The translations under genes were made by a program, and so were the position numbers. The notes under the pieces were generated by a model. That model saw only the letters and a list, made by a program, of their open reading frames with translations. It did not search any database and was not told the origin of the DNA. A DNA stretch of 43,968 bases, from positions 1 through 43,968 of the IMG/VR virus record IMGVR_UViG_3300020442_002930; one strand, written 5' to 3'. Positions 26,249-32,450 of this stretch are shown here, one piece after another; position 1 is the stretch's first letter, and every line of letters starts with the position of its first letter. This DNA is from a virus.

Positions 26249-27002
26249 ACCAATAATAGCGTTAGCAGATCCAGTAACTACGCTTGTAAATCAAACGAAT
26301 CAAATTTCAGTTAACGTTGGTGATCCTGCTAACTTGGCTAACATACCGGGCAGTGCTGACTCTGACTTAGTGCAAGCGATAAATGCTGTCAACTCACTTG
26401 TACTTAAAACAGATTCAGATAATATATTATCACTGGTAGCTGTACAAAATTTACTTGACAGTGCACGAGCACCAGCAGTTATAAGAGCAAATTCATATGA
26501 CAGCGCCGAAACACAAGCCCTAATTAATACAAATATTAGCGCAAACAACTCTATTATTTCTTCATTGTTCCAAAAAGACAGTGCAAACGGTATTGGTTTT
26601 GATTCATCTGAAAAAAGATTCTTTATTCCAACCGGTACAGTAAATAGTAGCATGCTTGAAAATAGCGCCGTTATTCACGACAGAATAGCAGCAGATGCAG
26701 TTGATAGTGACAACATAGCAGATAATGCTATAAATTCTGAGCATTACACTGATCTTTCAATTGATACAGCGCATATTGGAAACTTACAAGTTACCGCTGC
26801 TAAGTTAGCAGCAGATGCTGTAGAAACAGCAAAGATTGATGATCTAGCGGTTACTAATGCAAAGATCGCAAATACAACTATTGAGAATGGTAAGATAGCA
26901 GACAATCAAATCACAAGTGCAAAATTTTCAAGTGCCGTAACTATACAGATAAAAGACGTAGCAGGTAACGTATTAAAAACTATTCGTTCACCAGGAAGTT
27001 AA
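26241..27002 (+). CDS. Fibre-like structural protein with AKI repeats
   Basis: A 253-aa protein. The N-terminal 110 residues are polar and include three Asp-Ser-Ala tripeptides. Residues about 125-235 are a short-period repeat built on patterns such as AAKLAADAVETAKIDDLAV and TNAKIANTTIENGKIADNQI, typical of trimeric beta-helical fibre stems. The C-terminal VTIQIKDVAGNVLKTIRSPG is a single beta hairpin. It overlaps the coiled-coil gene by 8 bp and precedes the Phe-rich repeat protein by 3 bp. It probably forms part of a baseplate-bound stem rather than a full fibre. Confidence 0.65.
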   Translation: MVRPIIALADPVTTLVNQTNQISVNVGDPANLANIPGSADSDLVQAINAVNSLVLKTDSDNILSLVAVQNLLDSARAPAVIRANSYDSAETQALINTNISANNSIISSLFQKDSANGIGFDSSEKRFFIPTGTVNSSMLENSAVIHDRIAADAVDSDNIADNAINSEHYTDLSIDTAHIGNLQVTAAKLAADAVETAKIDDLAVTNAKIANTTIENGKIADNQITSAKFSSAVTIQIKDVAGNVLKTIRSPGS

Positions 27003-27005
27003 ATA

Positions 27006-28031
27006 ATGGTTAATGTTGTTTTAAAACAGACTTCTAGCGGTACTGTTATTCAAGAGATGAATGATTCCGCTGATAAAGATTATTTAGCGCATGTCTTACT
27101 TACAGATTTTAACTCTTCAGATTCAGGTGTTGGTACATTAGCAATCAATCCTTCAGGTAGACTTGATAGCTCTGATTTAGTTTTAATTGGAACATTTACC
27201 GATACAAACAGAACAACTGCACCTGGAGGTGAACCATCTGATTCAAGTTTTAATTCTAGTTTCTTTAATTTTTATCAAAATTTAGGTACTGCAAGTGAAA
27301 GTATATCAAATGCTACTAGGCCTTTGGCTCTTGATAGTTCAGGTGATAATATTCAAAGAATGAATGATACAAAAGTCAATGTTGACTTCATATCTGACAC
27401 TCAACAAAAATTAGTTAATAGCGGTGTTGGTATGTATAAGTTACAACCAACTGCACCTACAGATGGTACATGGGTTCAAAAAGCAACAATAACAGACAGC
27501 TTGCAAAATACATCTAATACAACTAAACTTTGGAGAAAATCAGCACCTGCGAGTACACCAGCAACTGTACGACCTTTGAAGTACGTGGCTGCAAGTTCAT
27601 CACTAAGAGAAATGACTGACACAGAAATTAAACAATACACTGCAAGATTAAGAAACCAAATAAAAGATGGTGTAGGACAATATAAGTTACAGACTTCAGC
27701 ACCTACTAGTGGAGGAACGTGGGTGGTGGCCGGCGTGGCTCTTAATGACACAAGATATGAAATAACAACTAGTCAATTTACTAGTGCACAATTTTCTAAT
27801 ACATTCCAAGGTTTTTTTACTGGTAATTTTACTGGCTTCTTTACAAGAAACTATACGCTATTTTTTAATGGAAACGTTGGTGGTTTCTTCACTGGAACCG
27901 TTGCTAAAAATTTTAGTAATAATTTTAGTAATTTCTTTACCGGTTTTTTTACAAGTAACTTTACCGGAATCAGAGTTCAAAACACTACAGAAACTGTTAA
28001 TACTGTGAGGTTGTGGGTTAGAATCGCTTAA
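27006..28031 (+). CDS. Structural protein with Phe/Thr/Gly-rich repeat near the C-terminus
   Basis: A 341-aa protein. Residues 1-250 are beta-rich, with a repeated MYKLQPTAPTDGTWV / QYKLQTSAPTSGGTWV unit (near residues 145 and 225) and two preceding EMTDTE / RMNDTK units, indicating an internal duplication. Residues about 262-325 are an unusual tandem of FTGNFTGFFT-like hexapeptides (FFTGNFTGFFTRNY, GGFFTGTV, NFFTGFFTSNFTG), with Phe at nearly every third position. Similar FTGYFTGYY repeats exist in marine phage fibres, as I recall, but their structure is not known to me. It ends with a short strand (VNTVRLWVRIA). It lies in the outer-baseplate operon. Confidence 0.7.
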   Translation: MVNVVLKQTSSGTVIQEMNDSADKDYLAHVLLTDFNSSDSGVGTLAINPSGRLDSSDLVLIGTFTDTNRTTAPGGEPSDSSFNSSFFNFYQNLGTASESISNATRPLALDSSGDNIQRMNDTKVNVDFISDTQQKLVNSGVGMYKLQPTAPTDGTWVQKATITDSLQNTSNTTKLWRKSAPASTPATVRPLKYVAASSSLREMTDTEIKQYTARLRNQIKDGVGQYKLQTSAPTSGGTWVVAGVALNDTRYEITTSQFTSAQFSNTFQGFFTGNFTGFFTRNYTLFFNGNVGGFFTGTVAKNFSNNFSNFFTGFFTSNFTGIRVQNTTETVNTVRLWVRIA

Positions 28032-28046
28032 TTATTGGAGTATATT

Positions 28047-28460
28047 ATGGAAAGAAAGTTCTCAGACCCTTATTGGGGTAATCAACAAAAGACACAAATA
28101 ATATGTCAATTTCATCATAAAGATGGAAAGACACAAACTGCTTCTATTATGGACACAGAAGATGGTAATCCAGATTGGAAACATTTGTTTGAAAAATTTA
28201 CTATTGAAGAAATTGACGCAAACACTGCTAAAAAATTAGAAGAAGATAATCTTAACAGAGAACAGAAAAAAGCATCTGAAAAAGAACAATATGAAAGAAT
28301 GAAAAGCGATGCTCTTTTCGCTGCAAAACTTGAAGCTTTTGAAATTGAAGAAGTTAAAAATTCAAAAAATAGAGAGCTGAAATCTAAAATAAGAAAAGCA
28401 AAAACAATACTAGAAGTAACTGCTTTTACGGCAGCTGTTATACTAAAAGAAAATGAATAA
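28047..28460 (+). CDS. Conserved small phage protein, last gene of the baseplate operon
   Basis: A 137-aa protein starting at ATG 28047 with GGAG 6 nt upstream; an in-frame TTG at 28035 would lie before that Shine-Dalgarno and is not used. The N-terminal YWGNQQKTQIICQFHHKDGK leads to QTASIMDTEDGNPDWKHLFE and FTIEEIDANT, a pattern I recall from small proteins near tail-fibre genes in cyanophages. The second half is a highly charged helix (EDNLNREQKKASEKEQYERM). Function is unknown; a fibre or baseplate connector or chaperone is possible. It overlaps the first glycosyltransferase gene by 8 bp, so the enzyme cassette is fed by the baseplate transcript. Confidence 0.7.
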   Translation: MERKFSDPYWGNQQKTQIICQFHHKDGKTQTASIMDTEDGNPDWKHLFEKFTIEEIDANTAKKLEEDNLNREQKKASEKEQYERMKSDALFAAKLEAFEIEEVKNSKNRELKSKIRKAKTILEVTAFTAAVILKENE

Positions 28461-29160
28461 TGGTTTTGTTTACGTCGCATCCGTCGAAAAGTCGTTTATA
28501 GTTGCTGCACGATACTCTGCTCAGAGTTTAAAAGAATATTGGCCTGAAAGTAAAGTAACTTTATTTACGATAGATGGTTGGCCAGAAAAGAATGATTACA
28601 ACATATTTGATAATATTGTAACTAAACAAGTTCCAAATCATATTAGAACAAAACTTTGGGCACTCGATAAAACTCCATATAATTTAACATGTTACATAGA
28701 TTGCGATACATACGTAAATCATAAAGACATAAGATTAATATTTGATCAGCACGACGATGATTACGATTTAACTATAACAAGAGCACGAAGGTACGCTGCA
28801 TCCATTGAATCAAAATTTAAAGGTGGAGAGTTAGAAGACCATTGTGGTTTATTCATATATAATAATAAGAAGCATACGCTCGAGTTTATGAAACAATGGT
28901 GGTTACTTTATAAAAAACAAAAAGAAGGAACATGGAATTGGAACACCGATTTATATCCCGAATACTTAAGACACTGGGATATGTGGACTTATTGGTGGTT
29001 ACAAAATAAAACAAATTATAAAATAAAAAGAAAATATTTTCCAGATCCAGACGCAAGATGGAATTTTGTTAACGTTTATAAAAAAGAAGAATTAAAAAAT
29101 AAACCTGTTGTAATTACTCATCAACCTATACCAAAAAGTATAAGAAATGCAAAATATTAA
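28453..29160 (+). CDS. Glycosyltransferase-like protein (GT-A fold, DxD)
   Basis: A 235-aa protein. The N-terminal VYVASVEKSFIVAARYSAQS is the opening strand-helix of GT8-like enzymes. Residues 81-90, YIDCDTYVNH, contain the DxD motif (Asp83, Asp85) that binds the metal and nucleotide sugar. EDHCGLFIYNNK (128-139) is a plausible acceptor-site strand, and ITHQPIP near the C-terminus provides a metal-binding His. The protein is rich in Trp and Tyr, as glycan-handling enzymes often are. It overlaps the preceding gene by 8 bp and the following 2OG-like gene by 14 bp. Donor and acceptor are unknown: it may decorate virion fibres or host surface polysaccharide. Its A+T content is visibly above that of the fibre genes. 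Confidence 0.75.
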   Translation: MNNGFVYVASVEKSFIVAARYSAQSLKEYWPESKVTLFTIDGWPEKNDYNIFDNIVTKQVPNHIRTKLWALDKTPYNLTCYIDCDTYVNHKDIRLIFDQHDDDYDLTITRARRYAASIESKFKGGELEDHCGLFIYNNKKHTLEFMKQWWLLYKKQKEGTWNWNTDLYPEYLRHWDMWTYWWLQNKTNYKIKRKYFPDPDARWNFVNVYKKEELKNKPVVITHQPIPKSIRNAKY

Positions 29161-29761
29161 AATAAGAAATAAAGAACTTTTAAATTTACTTAATAATTTT
29201 TCTGACTGGTTCAATACGATAGATAAAAAACAAATCAATCTTAAAGGAAAAAAAGATTTTAATGAGTATTATACTAGTGAAGAGTATTATCAAACAATCA
29301 ATAAAAAAGATCACGAAGGTTATCCAGAAGAGACATATGGTATTGATTTAAACATGACACAAGCAACACCACTGTCTTTTAGAGAAAAAATAAGAAATGT
29401 AGACAAAGATTTTAATTCTATACTAGGTTCACGAAACTGTGCAGTTAAGATGTACTATCCTAAGAATGGTTACATGGGTTGGCACAATAATAACAACGCT
29501 TATGGTTACAATATTTTATTTTCATACTCAAAAGACGGAAACGGTTTTTTTAGATACAAAGAACCAAAACATTTAAAAACAATAACAATGCTTGATTCTG
29601 CTGGATGGACTGCAAAAGTCGGGTATTATGGAAATAACGATGAGCCTGATAAATTATTTTGGCATTGTGCTCGTGCTTATGAGGACAGATTAACTCTTGG
29701 ATTTGTAATACCTGATAAAAACTTTTGGGAAATGATGATAGAAGATATTGAATCAATATAA
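29147..29761 (+). CDS. 2OG-Fe(II) oxygenase-like protein, HxN variant
   Basis: A 204-aa protein whose C-terminal half (residues 98-190) resembles small 2-oxoglutarate/Fe(II) dioxygenases: KMYYPKNGYMGWHNNNNAYG, then ILFSYSKDGNGFFRYKEP, and DKLFWHCARAYEDRLTLGFV. In the canonical HxD...H...R set, His113, His173 and Arg181 are present, but Asn115 stands where Asp/Glu is expected. Iron binding may therefore be altered, halogenase-like, or lost. Related marine phage proteins carry a WHxN pattern as I recall, so it may be a conserved subfamily. It overlaps the glycosyltransferase gene by 14 bp and is convergent with the methyltransferase-like gene, overlapping by 9 bp. Confidence 0.65.
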   Translation: MQNIKIRNKELLNLLNNFSDWFNTIDKKQINLKGKKDFNEYYTSEEYYQTINKKDHEGYPEETYGIDLNMTQATPLSFREKIRNVDKDFNSILGSRNCAVKMYYPKNGYMGWHNNNNAYGYNILFSYSKDGNGFFRYKEPKHLKTITMLDSAGWTAKVGYYGNNDEPDKLFWHCARAYEDRLTLGFVIPDKNFWEMMIEDIESI

Positions 29762-30352
29762 GCCAATAAGCATATATCTTTCGTAATTGTCAAATTTTTT
29801 CACACCCTCATATATAATTTTATTAAACTTTGTTTTTAACTTAAATTCTTCTAAAGAACTACTACAGTTTATATGATCTTCAATATGATACATATTATTG
29901 CTTTGTACAGCAAATACACATTTTTTATTAAAGTTTCTATTATTCATTATCAATGGTAAATCATTCATATGTTCAGAAGAGGTGTTAATAATTAGGTCTG
30001 CGTCGGTAAAGTTTTCAGTATGATCATAAATTGACTTTGATACTGTTTTTATAAAATTGTAATCAAAAATTTTAGTAAAGTTAACACATACACTAGTTGC
30101 TACTTTATCTTTATCAATATTAACTAACTTTTTAATTTTATGATCTTTCGCTAAAAAGTTTATAAGTGGATAACCAAACCAACCTCCAATCAAATATACA
30201 TTATCAAAGGTCATAGGTACATTATTTAATTCTTCTACTAACCATTGTTTGCATTTTATTTGTTTAGGAGATACACTTTGAATGTAATCATTTATTTTAT
30301 CTGGGTATTTTCTGTAAAACCAGCTTAAACATTTACTATAATTTATTTCCAA
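29753..30352 (-). CDS. SAM methyltransferase-like protein
   Basis: A 199-aa protein with a class I methyltransferase core: DNVYLIGGWFGYPLINFLAK (residues 50-69) has the Gly-rich loop and LVNIDKDKVA gives an acidic residue (Asp80) suited to the SAM ribose. DADLIINTSSEHM (117-129) corresponds to the motif IV region. The substrate is unknown. Similar proteins appear in marine phage and bacterial surface-glycan clusters, as I recall. It is the last gene of the minus-strand half of the cassette, overlapping the upstream glycosyltransferase by 10 bp. A+T content is extreme: a sampled 60-base line (30121-30180) has 15 G+C. Confidence 0.65.
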   Translation of the reverse strand: MEINYSKCLSWFYRKYPDKINDYIQSVSPKQIKCKQWLVEELNNVPMTFDNVYLIGGWFGYPLINFLAKDHKIKKLVNIDKDKVATSVCVNFTKIFDYNFIKTVSKSIYDHTENFTDADLIINTSSEHMNDLPLIMNNRNFNKKCVFAVQSNNMYHIEDHINCSSSLEEFKLKTKFNKIIYEGVKKFDNYERYMLIGLY

Positions 30353-31059
30353 AACTTTTCAAACCCTTCATAAGCATTCTCTGGTAGGCCGTGCCCGCCA
30401 TATTGTTTATCCATTTTCCATTTATTAAAAATACAAATGTTATATGTTTCATCAAAAAATAAAGGAACTCTTTTTCCATGACTCCACATATTATATTCAT
30501 CAAATCCATGTTGCCTTGAATATATCTCTTTCCTAGGAAAAAATCTAAGTTTATCAAAATGATGAAAATATAGATAAGAATCAATACCTTGATACTTATT
30601 CATATAATATTCTGGATTATTATTAAAATGATCCCAAATATCATAAAAGTTTTCTTTCCATATTATTACTGAAGAGTTTAAATCCATATTAAATCCTGGT
30701 GGAACTGGTTTTGCATTTCTAGCATGCGGTTTCCACCAAGCCTTTATTGTGTAAATTTTATTCTTTTCATAATATTTTTTATAATGAGTAATATCATTTT
30801 GAATTACCACATCCAGATCTAAAAACATTGTTATATCACTAACTTTGTTCTCAAATAAAGTTAGTTTCCACCACCATCTTTCTAAATCATAATCAAGTTT
30901 TAGTGGTAATATTTCTATATCTTTATTAATTTGATTTGAATTTTCTGTATAACAAGTAAAAGTAAAATCATCTTTGAAATATTTGAGACACATTTTATAA
31001 AGTCTGTTTACTTCAATATGACTATACTTATCACCCCACTTCAGACATATTATATTCAT
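30343..31059 (-). CDS. Glycosyltransferase-like protein (GT-A fold, DxD)
   Basis: A 238-aa protein beginning MNIICLKWGDKYSHIEVNRL, a start typical of GT8-like enzymes that read a KWGxKY motif. ITMFLDLDVVIQND (residues 76-89) holds the DxD (Asp81, Asp83). A Trp-rich acceptor region follows (DLERWWWKLTLFE, IKAWWKPHARN), and FNMDLNSSVIIWK (123-135) is the usual strand after the catalytic loop. It is only distantly similar to the plus-strand glycosyltransferase at 28453, so the pair may add two different sugars. Its start lies inside the end of the radical SAM gene (29 bp overlap), so it is translated from the same mRNA. Confidence 0.72.
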   Translation of the reverse strand: MNIICLKWGDKYSHIEVNRLYKMCLKYFKDDFTFTCYTENSNQINKDIEILPLKLDYDLERWWWKLTLFENKVSDITMFLDLDVVIQNDITHYKKYYEKNKIYTIKAWWKPHARNAKPVPPGFNMDLNSSVIIWKENFYDIWDHFNNNPEYYMNKYQGIDSYLYFHHFDKLRFFPRKEIYSRQHGFDEYNMWSHGKRVPLFFDETYNICIFNKWKMDKQYGGHGLPENAYEGFEKFWK

Positions 31060-32008
31060 TGCTTCTCCACTTTGGCATTTTTAAATCAGCGCCACAATGA
31101 CAATTAAGATTTGTAATGCATTTTTTTACTTCATTAAAAATTTTAAATCCAGTTTTAATATTTCCTAAAACTTCTTTTCTGCACATAGTACCTCTTGTTA
31201 CAGTGCCGTCGTTATTAATAGTTATTGATTGATAACCAGCAGTACAACGCCAACCTAAAAAATTTAAATTAGATCCTGCAATAAGTTGTTCTGCAGAGCT
31301 GTAATAATATTCATTTTCATCGTCGTCAATAGTCAACATAACTTTTGGATTTTTATGTTTTATTTGTTTTTGCACAAATTCTAACTCTTTATTAGTATAT
31401 CCTTCTATTACTTTATTATTAGAACGACAGGCCTTAACCATAACTGGTATTTCACAATCATTAAAAAAATCTATAAGCTTTTTCATTTCTTCTAATTCAC
31501 CTGGTAACATAACACAATTGACAACTGTATTAATATTACTATGTTTTAAAAATACAAGCTTTTCTTTAAAAAGTAATCTTTTATTTTCTTCTCTTAAATA
31601 TTCTTTATGCCAAGAAGCATTAACTCTTGCTCTTACAAATTTACTTGTATTTTTTACAAACACTTCCCACCATTTTAAAGACTGTGAAAGATTAGTAACA
31701 AGATTAGTTGACATTTTAGCATCATATGATTGTATTTCTTCTAATATACTTAAAAAATGTGGATTAAATGTAACTTCTCCACCTGCCCATCCCCAACTTA
31801 TGGTCTTAAATCCATTTTCTTTAAATTGATTTATGATATGGTCAATGGCTAACAAGTAAGTATTTTCATCAAGAAAATCTTTTTTATTAGAATGCGCATG
31901 TGGCCAACAGTAAGAACATGAATAGTTACAGTATCTATTGATTCTCCAAAAAACGTTAGCGACTTTTCGATGGGGGCTTTCCCAGCCTACATAATTAAAA
32001 TTTTTCAT
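31031..32008 (-). CDS. Radical SAM enzyme with SPASM-like C-terminal cysteines
   Basis: A 325-aa protein. CNYSCSYC (Cys27, Cys31, Cys34) is the CxxxCxxC motif for the [4Fe-4S] cluster that cleaves SAM, and WAGGEVTF (Gly76-Glu78) is the GGE motif. The C-terminal third has five Cys: Cys255 and Cys276 (WRCTAGYQSI, TMCRKE), then Cys297, Cys303 and Cys305 (ITNLNCHCGADLK). This is a SPASM/twitch-like arrangement for auxiliary clusters, seen in enzymes acting on peptides or sugars. It is first in the minus-strand unit. The ATG has no Shine-Dalgarno, and a late octamer ends 5 nt before it, so a leaderless late mRNA is predicted. The substrate is unknown. Confidence 0.82.
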   Translation of the reverse strand: MKNFNYVGWESPHRKVANVFWRINRYCNYSCSYCWPHAHSNKKDFLDENTYLLAIDHIINQFKENGFKTISWGWAGGEVTFNPHFLSILEEIQSYDAKMSTNLVTNLSQSLKWWEVFVKNTSKFVRARVNASWHKEYLREENKRLLFKEKLVFLKHSNINTVVNCVMLPGELEEMKKLIDFFNDCEIPVMVKACRSNNKVIEGYTNKELEFVQKQIKHKNPKVMLTIDDDENEYYYSSAEQLIAGSNLNFLGWRCTAGYQSITINNDGTVTRGTMCRKEVLGNIKTGFKIFNEVKKCITNLNCHCGADLKMPKWRSNEYNMSEVG

Positions 32009-32013
32009 AATTG

Positions 32014-32021
32014 TATTTATA
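32014..32021 (-). promoter_or_regulatory. T4-type late promoter, leaderless configuration, for the radical SAM unit
   Basis: The minus strand reads TATAAATACAATTATG: perfect octamer, 5 nt, then the start codon (32008). By T4 geometry, +1 is the A of ATG. It faces away from the plus-strand octamer at 32034, 12 bp distant. Confidence 0.8.
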
Positions 32022-32033
32022 AACTTGTTTTTG

Positions 32034-32041
32034 TATAAATA
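32034..32041 (+). promoter_or_regulatory. T4-type late promoter for the fibre locus
   Basis: Perfect TATAAATA, 53 nt upstream of the ATG at 32095. It should start the long fibre transcript (32095 onward). The leader holds a G+C-rich hairpin and a GGAG Shine-Dalgarno. Confidence 0.82.
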
Positions 32042-32054
32042 GATTAAATGGCAG

Positions 32055-32068
32055 GGGCGCTCGCGTCC
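32055..32068 (+). promoter_or_regulatory. G+C-rich hairpin near the 5' end of the fibre mRNA
   Basis: GGGCG-CTCG-CGTCC forms a 5-bp stem (one G-U pair) with a 4-nt loop, starting about 8 nt after the predicted transcript start. The run GGCAGGGGCGCTCGCGTCCG stands out strongly in this low-G+C sequence. It may protect the 5' end of the mRNA or affect translation; it is too close to the promoter to be a normal terminator. Confidence 0.45.
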
Positions 32069-32094
32069 GACAAAGAAATCAACTGGAGTATTTC

Positions 32095-32442
32095 ATGGCC
32101 CAATTTCAAGAATTCACCTTTGATCAAGGTGCTGATACCTCAATAGAACTACACTTAGTGGACAAAAATGGTGCAGCAAAAAATCTATCTGGTCATACTG
32201 TAACAGCAAAAATTAAAAAGAATTATGCGGATAGTGCCGGAGAAGCAACTGCATTTACTGTAGTGAATACAAATGCTGCGCAAGGGATAACCACTTTATC
32301 ACTAACTAATGCACAAACTGCTGCTTTACGAACTGGTAGACATGTTTATGACATTGAATTATCTTTTAATGATAGTTCTGGAAATACTATCGTTGAGAGA
32401 ATACTTGAAGGTCGTATACAAGTAACTCCACAAGTTACCTAG
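32095..32442 (+). CDS. Small Ig-like/BppU-type fibre-base protein
   Basis: A 115-aa all-beta protein. FTFDQGADTSIELHLVDKNG, SGHTVTAKIKKNYADSAGEA, then LTNAQTAALRTGRHVYDIEL and a closing ILEGRIQVTP match the N-terminal domain of BppU-type baseplate proteins, used by many phages to seat fibres. It has GGAG 6 nt before the ATG and is first in the fibre transcript, 8 bp before the giant fibre. It probably attaches that fibre to the virion, or helps it to. The start is secure. Function is inferred from the domain look and position. Confidence 0.72.
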   Translation: MAQFQEFTFDQGADTSIELHLVDKNGAAKNLSGHTVTAKIKKNYADSAGEATAFTVVNTNAAQGITTLSLTNAQTAALRTGRHVYDIELSFNDSSGNTIVERILEGRIQVTPQVT

Positions 32443-32450
32443 AGGGATAG

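Noticed and set aside
29745-29759. Palindrome ATATTG-AAT-CAATAT at the convergent gene ends as a bidirectional terminator
   Set aside because: It is A/T-only with a 3-nt loop and no T-run on either side, so it is too weak to call in this A+T-rich DNA.
32048-32149. 33-codon frame starting 6 nt after the late octamer (MAGALASDKEINW...)
   Set aside because: No Shine-Dalgarno, no recognised motif, and it runs out of frame into the 32095 gene, which has its own GGAG. The G+C-rich start is better explained as a leader hairpin.
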